This document shows, piece by piece, positions 13,534 through 18,707 of a stretch of DNA of 18,707 bases. Source of the stretch: an uncultured Oscillospiraceae bacterium (GTDB lineage: Bacteria > Bacillota > Clostridia > Oscillospirales > Oscillospiraceae). The position numbers and the translations under genes are program-made. The number at the start of each line of letters is the position of its first letter. Within the stretch, counting starts at the first letter, position 1. The stretch spans positions 1 to 18,707 of the forward strand of contig CAKTMQ010000023.1 in the NCBI GenBank assembly GCA_934573945.1, given 5' to 3'. The notes below the pieces were generated by a model. It was not told where the DNA came from. It searched no databases and saw only the letters and a list, made by a program, of their open reading frames with translations.

Positions 13534-15630
13534 TCAGTCCACGCCCCGGTAGAACAGCCCCCGGGTGAAGGTCTCCGGCGTCCAGTCGCCTTCGCCCAGA
13601 TACCGCCGCAGCACCGCGTCACAAACAGCGGGGGACTCTGTGGTGAAGCGCAGCCGTCCCCACGTCAGGCCGCACTGCCGCCACTCCGGCTTGTCCGCCA
13701 GAAACAGCACCTGACTGTTCTCCACCTCGCACCGGCAGCCGAACTGCCCCAGCAGGGGGAACCGTGCGCCGGTACGATCGATCAGCTCGTTCTCGCCGCG
13801 GCACAGCTTTTTGTCGCCGTGGCAGCCGCCTGCGTTGCCGATCATACAGTTTTCGGTGATCATCAGCGGCAGCCGCCCATAGACGATGGCCTCGCAGGGA
13901 AGATACTTCCGCAGCTCCCGCACCTGCTGGTGCCGCAGCTCAAAGGACACCGTTACGCTGTCAAGGCTTTGACCTTGCCAAAACGCCACTGAACGGGAGT
14001 TGAACACGTTCAGGCCGAAGTCGCCCCGCTGTTCCAGTCCAAGACCCTCTACAATGGGCAGGTGTCCCAGGTTCCCCACCGCCACGGCGGAGAGGGAGGG
14101 GGTATTCTGCAGAATGTCCCGGAAACCGGTCTCGTCGCCGTCCCGCCAGACCCGGGGCAGCACGGCGCACAGCTTGGCATTGCCCTGATAGGCGGCGATC
14201 TCCGGGGCGTCCAGCATCGTCAGCGGCACATAGATCCACTGGGCGTGTGCTGCCAGCAGCGACGTCAGCTGATCCGGACGGGAAATGGAGCAGGTCAGTC
14301 CCGGCGCCGCCGGAACATCGTCGCCGCCTGCGGGCAGTACGGGTGTGGGCAACGTCCGGCGCTGCGGAACGTCCATCCGCCGTGCGGCCAGCTTGTCCAG
14401 CAGCTCCCGCCGCAGCGCATTGACCGCACTGGCGGACACCATCAGCCCCTCGTCCAGCTCTATCTCGACGCGGTCTGCCGCGAATACCGTGCCGCCGGTC
14501 TTGCTGAGCCGTTGCCGCAGATCCTCCTCCGTCACGGCGCGGTTTCGTGCTTCCTCCGGGATATTGCCCGTCGCCATGGCCATGGCGACGCCGCCGCAGG
14601 CGGCGCAGGCGCCGCTCAGATGCACCGCCTCACCCCGCTTCACCGTCAGACGGAGGTTCACCGGAATCTTCCGGTTTTCTTTTCCGTTTTCGTACAGCTG
14701 CCGCGCAGCGGCAAACAGCTCCTTCGGCTCCGGCGCATTCTCCGGCCGGACACCGAACATGGCGCGTCCCTTCCGGCGGCGATAGTAACCGTCGGTAAAG
14801 CCGCTGCGGGAAAAGGCGTCAGCCAACGCCTGCTGTTCCTCCTGTGTGGGCAGCCGCTTTTCATCCAGCAGCCGCCGGTAGATGGCGGTGATCACCGCCA
14901 CGTATTCCGGCCGCTTCATCCGGCCCTCCAGCTTCAGGCAGGCCACGCCCATGCTGCCCAGCTCCTGCAGATAGCCGGAGAGATTGGCGTCCTTCAGGCT
15001 CAGGGGGTACTGCCCCCGGCAGGGGGCATTGACGCCGTAGGGCAGGCGGCAGGGCTGGGCACAGGTGCCCCGGTTGCCGCTGCGTTGCCCGATGAGGGCG
15101 CTCATGGCGCACTGCCCGGAGTAGCACATACACAGCGCCCCGTGGACGAACACCTCCACCTCCGCGCCGCAGCTGCGGCACACAGCGGCGATGTCCTCAC
15201 GGCACATCTCCCGCGCCAGCACCACCCGCTCCATACCCAGCTGCTGGGCTCGGCAGGCGCCGCCGATGGTAAACAGGCTCATCTGGGTGCTTGCGTGAAT
15301 GGGCAGATCAGGCGCTACAGCCTGTGCCAGCGTCAGCACGCCCCAGTCCTGCACCAGCACCGCGTCCACGCCCATGGCGGAGGCCTTGCGCAGCACCTCC
15401 GCCGCCTGGGGCAGCTCCCGGTCGTTGAGCAGTGTGTTCAGCGTCAGAAAGACCCGCACGCCACGGAGATGGCAGTAGGCCACCGCGTCGGCGAATTCCT
15501 CGTCGGTAAAATTTTTGGCGTTGCGCCGGGCGTTGAAGGCGCCAAAGCCCATGTACACCGCGTCGGCGCCGGCCTGTACCGCCGCCTCCAGCGCGGCGCG
15601 GGAGCCGGCAGGAGAGAGAAGCTCCATCAT
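13534..15630 (-). CDS. U32 family peptidase-like protein (RlhA/YdcP-type)
   Basis: Large peptidase U32 protein of 698 residues. The E. coli relative RlhA (YdcP) is needed for hydroxylation of C2501 in 23S rRNA, so this may be an iron-sulphur RNA-modifying enzyme and not a protease. Visible are the N-terminal ELLSPAGSRAALEAAVQAGADAVYMG barrel start, IHASTQM (111-117), and the U32 signature EVEVFVHGALCMCYSGQC (157-174). CAQPCRLPY (190-198) and GRMKRPEYV (236-244) follow. A middle DUF3656-like region and a C-terminal second Cys cluster (TENCMIGNAGGCHGDKKLC, then FGCRCEVEN) complete it. Two ATGs open the gene, 1 bp after the zapA stop, so it is translated from the zapA message. The exact RNA target is inferred by homology only. 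Confidence 0.9.
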   Translation of the reverse strand: MMELLSPAGSRAALEAAVQAGADAVYMGFGAFNARRNAKNFTDEEFADAVAYCHLRGVRVFLTLNTLLNDRELPQAAEVLRKASAMGVDAVLVQDWGVLTLAQAVAPDLPIHASTQMSLFTIGGACRAQQLGMERVVLAREMCREDIAAVCRSCGAEVEVFVHGALCMCYSGQCAMSALIGQRSGNRGTCAQPCRLPYGVNAPCRGQYPLSLKDANLSGYLQELGSMGVACLKLEGRMKRPEYVAVITAIYRRLLDEKRLPTQEEQQALADAFSRSGFTDGYYRRRKGRAMFGVRPENAPEPKELFAAARQLYENGKENRKIPVNLRLTVKRGEAVHLSGACAACGGVAMAMATGNIPEEARNRAVTEEDLRQRLSKTGGTVFAADRVEIELDEGLMVSASAVNALRRELLDKLAARRMDVPQRRTLPTPVLPAGGDDVPAAPGLTCSISRPDQLTSLLAAHAQWIYVPLTMLDAPEIAAYQGNAKLCAVLPRVWRDGDETGFRDILQNTPSLSAVAVGNLGHLPIVEGLGLEQRGDFGLNVFNSRSVAFWQGQSLDSVTVSFELRHQQVRELRKYLPCEAIVYGRLPLMITENCMIGNAGGCHGDKKLCRGENELIDRTGARFPLLGQFGCRCEVENSQVLFLADKPEWRQCGLTWGRLRFTTESPAVCDAVLRRYLGEGDWTPETFTRGLFYRGVD

Positions 15631-15631
15631 C

Positions 15632-15955
15632 TCAGTGCTGCTGTCCCTTCTGCTGCGCCTTGAACAGCTGCCGCTTTAGGTCGCTGGCTTCGTTTTTGGC
15701 AGCCGTGGCCTCGTCCAGATAGGTCTTGAGCTGGCGGCGGAGGTTTTCGCTGCCCTCCTGCTGCTTGAACAGCTCGTCGGCCAGATTGATGGCCGCCAGC
15801 ACCGCCGCGTCGCTGCGGCTGAAATGGCCGCCGTTCATCAGCTCCTGCATTTTTTCGTCCACCAGTGCGCCCACCTTCTCCATGTAGGCGGCGTTTTCGT
15901 CGGCCACAAGGGTGTAGTCCTGTCCGCAGATCGTCATGGTAACACGGTTTGCCAT
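15632..15955 (-). CDS. zapA: Cell division protein ZapA
   Basis: ZapA is a small cytoplasmic protein that bundles FtsZ protofilaments at the division ring. It has 107 residues. The N-terminal domain carries NRVTMTICGQDYTLVADENAAYMEKVGALVDEKM, and SRSDAAVLAAINLADELF follows, both typical of Firmicute ZapA. A C-terminal coiled coil runs over roughly 60-105 (LRRQLKTYLDEATAAKNEASDLKRQL). The ATG at 15955 is preceded by AGGAGGG and a good -10 element. It is the first gene of the leftward block, followed at 1 bp by the U32 gene; zapA before a U32 peptidase is a common clostridial order. Confidence 0.93.
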   Translation of the reverse strand: MANRVTMTICGQDYTLVADENAAYMEKVGALVDEKMQELMNGGHFSRSDAAVLAAINLADELFKQQEGSENLRRQLKTYLDEATAAKNEASDLKRQLFKAQQKGQQH

Positions 15956-15998
15956 CGTATAGCCCTCCTGTGTAAATATTCATACTGATACAGAATCC

Positions 15999-16004
15999 AT
16001 TATA
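15999..16004 (-). promoter_or_regulatory. Extended -10 element for zapA
   Basis: Minus-strand TATAAT is preceded by TGG, making an extended -10. The -35 region is poor (CTTCCA with a 17-bp spacer). The stretch TTTGTGGTATA is identical to the parA promoter. It places the start about 35-40 nt before zapA. Confidence 0.65.
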
Positions 16005-16064
16005 CCACAAATTAAGACCGGTGGAAGAACTTTCTGTAAATTTCCGAAAAAGGACGGTTGCCGC

Positions 16065-16093
16065 TTTACGAACCGGGGGATTTCGTGTAGAAT
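16065..16093 (+). promoter_or_regulatory. Promoter for the dnaD-dnaI pair
   Basis: The -35 is TTTACG (16065-16070), the spacer is 17 bp, and the -10 is TAGAAT (16088-16093). These match the vegetative consensus at four and five of six bases. Transcription would begin near 16100, about 70 nt before the preferred GTG start. Confidence 0.65.
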
Positions 16094-16156
16094 AAAGGGG
16101 AATTTGCAAGCACGCCCTGCCTTTGCACATACCGTGTGATGGTGTCGGCGGCAGGG

Positions 16157-16165
16157 AGAGGAGGG
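16157..16165 (+). promoter_or_regulatory. Ribosome-binding site deciding the dnaD start
   Basis: AGAGGAGGG lies 6 nt before the GTG at 16172. The earlier in-frame GTG/ATG codons at 16136-16144 have no such site, so they are unlikely starts. Confidence 0.7.
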
Positions 16166-16171
16166 TGGCCG

Positions 16172-17068
16172 GTGGCCGGTTATATCGTGCGGGGACAGGA
16201 GAAGAGCGTGGTGCTGTCCGCCGCGCAGGTGGACGCGCTGCTGCAGAGCGGCAGCGGTGACGCGGCGCTGCTGTTTCTGCTGCTCCAGCGGCTGGACGGC
16301 CCCGTGACCCCGGAGTCGCTGGCGCAGCGGCTGGGCTGGAGCCGCTTACAGTACAGCGCGGCGGAGTCGGCGCTGCAGGACATGGGACTGCTGCAGCGCA
16401 CCGGTGCCCACCGTCCGCCGGAGCCGTCGGAGGAGCACCGTATCTACTCCGGCGAGGAGCTGGCGGATCTGCTGGAGACGGACAGCGGCTTCCGGATGCT
16501 GGTGCCCCAGACGGAGGAGAAGCTGGGCAAGCGGCTGAAAACCGCTGACCTCCAGATCCTGGCGGGGCTGTATGACGATCTGGGGCTGCCGGTGGATGTG
16601 ATCTATCTGCTGGTGTGCCACTGTGTGGAGCGGACGCAGCGCCGCTTTGGGGAGGGACGGCGTCCCACCCTGCGCCAGATCGAGAAGGAAGGCGCCTGCT
16701 GGGCGCGGCTGGGGCTGACGGATCAGCAGAGCGCGGATCGGTATCTCACCGAATACGCCCGGAAGCTGGAGAAAACGGCGGCCTATATGCAGGTGCTGCG
16801 GCTGGGCGGCCGTCCGCCGGTGGACAGCGAGCAGCGGTATATTCTGGATTGGATCGACATGGGCTTCCCGCCGGAGACGGTGGCGCTGGCCTACGATAAG
16901 ACGATGTTCTATAAAAAGGAGCTGAACTGGCGGTATCTCAACGGGATCCTCCGCCGGTGGCACCAGCAGGGACAGCACACCGTGGAGGAAGTGGAGGACG
17001 GCCAGCGCCGTTCGCCGCAGCAGAAAAAGACCGGCGACAAGACCGACTGGATGGACGAATACCTGTAA
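16172..17068 (+). CDS. DnaD-domain replication initiation protein
   Basis: Homologue of DnaD/DnaB, primosome proteins that remodel origin DNA and help load the replicative helicase in Firmicutes. From the GTG at 16172 (MAGYIVRGQEKSVVLS) it is 298 residues. The N-terminal part (about 10-75) looks like a winged helix (TPESLAQRLGWSRLQYSAAESALQDMGLLQR). A first DnaD-like helical domain covers about 90-190, with KTADLQILAGLYDDLGLPVDVI. A second covers about 200-255 and ends in YLNGILRRW at 245-253, which fits the YxxxIxxxW DNA-binding motif of DnaD domains. The Lys/Asp-rich tail TGDKTDWMDEYL is common in clostridial members. It lies 33 bp before the helicase loader, a standard pairing, so the two form an operon. 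Confidence 0.9.
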   Translation: MAGYIVRGQEKSVVLSAAQVDALLQSGSGDAALLFLLLQRLDGPVTPESLAQRLGWSRLQYSAAESALQDMGLLQRTGAHRPPEPSEEHRIYSGEELADLLETDSGFRMLVPQTEEKLGKRLKTADLQILAGLYDDLGLPVDVIYLLVCHCVERTQRRFGEGRRPTLRQIEKEGACWARLGLTDQQSADRYLTEYARKLEKTAAYMQVLRLGGRPPVDSEQRYILDWIDMGFPPETVALAYDKTMFYKKELNWRYLNGILRRWHQQGQHTVEEVEDGQRRSPQQKKTGDKTDWMDEYL

Positions 17069-17101
17069 AAACGGCCGATTGCCGGCAGGGGAGGAAGAGA
17101 C

Positions 17102-18097
17102 ATGGCATACGACGGAAGGATCATGCGTCAGGCTCTGGCGCGTTTTGAAGAGGATAAGCAGCGCCGCGCCGCGGAATTTGCCCGGCGGCGTGACCGGCTC
17201 TACGCGGCGGAGCCCCGCCTGCGGGAGATCGAGAACCAGCTGCGCGCTACCATGTCCAAGCTGATCGCCTCGGCGCTGCGGCGCGGCGCGGATCCCGTCC
17301 CGGCGGTGAAGGTGCTCCGGGACGAGAATCTGGAGCTGCAGGCGGAGCGCGCCGACCTGCTGCGGGAGATGGGCTATCCGGCGGACTATCTGGAGGAGAA
17401 GCCGGCCTGCTCCCTGTGCGGCGACACGGGCTACCGGGATGGGCAGGTGTGCCGCTGCCTGCGGGAGTATTATAAGCGGGCGCAGCTGGCGGAGCTGTCG
17501 AAACTGCTGGATCTGGGCGGCCAGAGCTTTGAGACCTTTTCCTTCGACTGGTACAGCGACGACCGGGGAGAGCGGAAGGTGTCGCCCCGGGAGAACATGG
17601 AGCGCAACTACGACGTGTGTCAGGACTATGCCCGGCAGTTCTCCCTGCGCAGTGACAACCTGCTGCTGATGGGGCAGCCGGGACTGGGCAAGACCTTCCT
17701 CTCCGCCTGCATCGCACGGGTGGTCAGTGAGCGGGGCTACAGCGTGGTGTATGACACGGCGGAGCACATCTTCTCCCAGATGGAGGAGGAGAAGTTTCGT
17801 CCCGAGGATGCGCCGGAGGCCTGCGAGGATGTGCGGCGGTATCTGCGCTGCGATCTGCTGATCGTGGACGATCTGGGCACCGAGATGGTCACCAGCTTTG
17901 TCCAGAGCGCCCTGTACCAGCTGGTGAACGGGCGGCTGATCAGCGGGAAAAAGACGGTCATCAACACCAACCTGACGCCCCGCCAGCTGGGGGAGCGGTA
18001 TCTGCCCCAGGTGCAGTCCCGCCTGGAGGGCGAGTACCGGATCCTGCCCTTTTTCGGAGAGGACATCCGGAAGCTGCGCCGCCGTCAGCAGAGCTGA
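17102..18097 (+). CDS. DnaI/DnaC-type helicase loader ATPase
   Basis: AAA+ ATPase that loads DnaB-type replicative helicase onto DNA. It has 331 residues. The N-terminal third is helical and charged (about 1-95). Next comes a zinc-binding cluster, CSLC and CRC (Cys103, 106, 117, 119), as in DnaI. The ATPase domain has Walker A GQPGLGKT (191-198), Walker B LLIVDD (252-257), sensor 1 INTN (287-290) and the Arg-finger region SRLEGEYR (306-313), ending with IRKLRRRQQS. The ATG at 17102 follows GGGGAGGAAGAG. It is the second gene of the pair with the DnaD protein and is followed by a strong terminator. Distinguishing it from phage or IstB-like ATPases rests on the Zn cluster and the partner gene. 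Confidence 0.93.
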   Translation: MAYDGRIMRQALARFEEDKQRRAAEFARRRDRLYAAEPRLREIENQLRATMSKLIASALRRGADPVPAVKVLRDENLELQAERADLLREMGYPADYLEEKPACSLCGDTGYRDGQVCRCLREYYKRAQLAELSKLLDLGGQSFETFSFDWYSDDRGERKVSPRENMERNYDVCQDYARQFSLRSDNLLLMGQPGLGKTFLSACIARVVSERGYSVVYDTAEHIFSQMEEEKFRPEDAPEACEDVRRYLRCDLLIVDDLGTEMVTSFVQSALYQLVNGRLISGKKTVINTNLTPRQLGERYLPQVQSRLEGEYRILPFFGEDIRKLRRRQQS

Positions 18098-18115
18098 GAC
18101 TTCATAGAAATGCCG

Positions 18116-18151
18116 ACACGGCACGCCATATACCATGGCGTGCCGTGTTTT
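18116..18151 (+). terminator. Rho-independent terminator after the helicase loader gene
   Basis: A perfect 14-bp stem (ACACGGCACGCCAT with ATGGCGTGCCGTGT) encloses a 5-nt loop (ATACC) and runs into TTTT. It begins 18 bp after the stop of the loader gene and separates the dnaD-dnaI operon from the Noc-like gene. Confidence 0.9.
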
Positions 18152-18220
18152 ATGTGCCACGGCGGCAAATTTTTTCTCTTTTCCCGACGCAAATCGCCGT
18201 GATCTGCATGGCTGCCGGCG

Positions 18221-18247
18221 TACAATAGGGGACAAAAGGAGGGAACC
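18221..18247 (+). promoter_or_regulatory. Possible -10 box and ribosome site of the Noc-like gene
   Basis: TACAAT (18221-18226) matches the -10 consensus at five of six bases. The -35 region is weak (GTGATC with a 16-bp spacer). AAAGGAGGG directly precedes the ATG at 18251 with an 8-nt gap or less. With the terminator upstream, a local promoter is needed, so this is the best candidate; the leader would be very short. Confidence 0.45.
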
Positions 18248-18250
18248 GCC

Positions 18251-18707
18251 ATGAAGATCCGCCGAAAGGGAGACTTTCTGTCCAGCCGCGTGCAGTACAT
18301 ATCCCTATCCCAGCTCCACCCCAATCCCCAACAGCCCCGCCGGGTGTTTGACGAGGCCGGTCTGCAGGAGCTGGCCGCCAGTATCCGCGCCTATGGCATC
18401 CTGCAGCCCCTGACCGTCCGGCGCACGGATTGCGGCTACCAGCTGATCGCCGGAGAGCGCCGTATGCGTGCCGCCCGTCTGGCGGGACTGCGGGAGGTAC
18501 CCTGTCTCATTGCCAAGGTGGACGAGCAGGATGCCGGTATGCTGGCACTGATCGAGAATCTGCAGCGCCGTGATCTGGACTGCTTTGAGGAGGCCGCCGC
18601 CATCGCCCGGCTCATCAGCCGCTACGGGCTCAGCCAGGAGCAGGCGGCGGAAAAGCTGGGCAAGTCCCAGTCCGCCGTGGCCAATAAGCTGCGGCTGCTG
18701 CGGCTGA
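18251..18707 (+). CDS. noc: Nucleoid occlusion protein Noc-like ParB paralogue (partial)
   Basis: ParB/Noc-family CTPase clamp; Noc proteins bind their own palindrome (NBS) and block division over the nucleoid. Only the first 152 residues are in the window. CTPase motifs are visible: NPQQPRRVF (25-33), GERRMRAAR (68-76) and ENLQRRDLD (102-110). The helix-turn-helix LSQEQAAEKLGKSQSAVANKLRLL is at about 127-150. At the positions reported to separate the two families, this protein has Gln140 and Lys146 (KSQ, ANK) with a basic residue at 151. The ParB in this window has Arg, Ala and His there, so Noc specificity is the better call. The N-terminus MKIRRKGDFLSSRVQYI lacks the ParA-contacting LGKGL peptide of ParB. 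The distinguishing C-terminal residues lie beyond the edge. Confidence 0.85.
   Translation, partial: MKIRRKGDFLSSRVQYISLSQLHPNPQQPRRVFDEAGLQELAASIRAYGILQPLTVRRTDCGYQLIAGERRMRAARLAGLREVPCLIAKVDEQDAGMLALIENLQRRDLDCFEEAAAIARLISRYGLSQEQAAEKLGKSQSAVANKLRLLRL

Larger units (their letters stand above)
15956..16171. other. Divergent intergenic region between zapA and the DnaD gene
   Basis: This 216-bp stretch is more AT-rich than its surroundings. It holds a leftward promoter for zapA (around 15999) and a rightward promoter for dnaD (16065-16093), whose -10 boxes are about 90 bp apart. In-frame codons from 16136 extend the dnaD frame upstream, but the ribosome site favours the 16172 start. I see no RNA gene or operator repeat in it beyond these signals. 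Confidence 0.7.

Noticed and set aside
14561..14620. Repetitive-looking GCCATGGCCATGG and GCCGCCGCAGGCGGCGCAGG runs
   Set aside because: They fall within the U32 coding sequence, encode MAMAMATG and ACAACGG-type residues, and reflect GC-rich codon use, not a repeat element.
14062..15663. Long plus-strand open frame opposite the U32 peptidase gene (also others opposite serS, parAB and the glycosidase)
   Set aside because: Same antisense artefact; no ribosome site and no protein-like sequence.
16346..18235. A 629-codon open frame on the minus strand opposite the DnaD and DnaI genes
   Set aside because: The sense genes have clear domains, starts and a terminator. The antisense product is a codon-bias artefact rich in His, Gln, Leu and Arg.
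1..18707. CRISPR arrays, insertion sequences, prophage, toxin-antitoxin or defence genes, tRNA or rRNA
   Set aside because: No spaced direct repeats, transposase, integrase or RNA gene was seen; nearly all of the sequence is explained by core housekeeping genes.

Overview
This window looks like chromosomal DNA from a high-GC, anaerobic, gut-type Firmicute, most likely a clostridial member of the Oscillospiraceae/Ruminococcaceae. That assignment is an inference. It rests on strong purine-rich Shine-Dalgarno sites, GTG starts, DnaD/DnaI-type helicase-loading genes, a ParB plus Noc pair, a clostridial-style seryl-tRNA synthetase, and gene order resembling the clostridial maf-mreCD-pbp2-min block. 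rsmG, parAB and noc together with parS sites suggest the region lies near the replication origin, although dnaA and oriC are not in the window.

Layout. Seventeen genes run leftward (minus strand) from about 15955 to 1: zapA, a U32 peptidase/RlhA-like gene, dut, maf, mreC, mreD, pbp2 (mrdA), a GH13 amylase-type glycosidase, parA, parB, serS, mscL, rsmG, minD, a methylglyoxal-synthase-like gene, a small membrane protein, and hisS (cut by the left edge). Most are packed with gaps under 50 bp or short overlaps. The larger breaks hold promoter-like sequence or parS sites: 13443-13533, 6940-7122 and 5203-5283. A 216-bp divergent promoter region (15956-16171) separates this block from three rightward genes: a DnaD-domain protein, a DnaI/DnaC-type helicase loader, then a strong terminator and a Noc-like ParB paralogue cut by the right edge. 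No stretch over 300 bp lacks a gene.

How the genes fit together. The window groups chromosome segregation (ParA, ParB, three parS-like sites, Noc), division-site control (MinD, ZapA), cell-wall elongation (MreC, MreD, PBP2), replication initiation (DnaD, DnaI) and nucleotide/RNA housekeeping (Dut, Maf, RsmG, SerS, HisS). The GH13 enzyme and MscL are the outsiders.

I see no mobile element, CRISPR array, tRNA or rRNA, and no clearly new multi-gene system. The observations most worth checking are: a methylglyoxal-synthase homologue that has lost the family's catalytic Asp and several phosphate-binding residues; a MinD that ends just before the usual membrane-targeting helix and has no minC/minE beside it; a parS embedded in a 30-bp near-palindrome between the glycosidase gene and parA; and a string of palindromes ending in a variant parS in front of serS.
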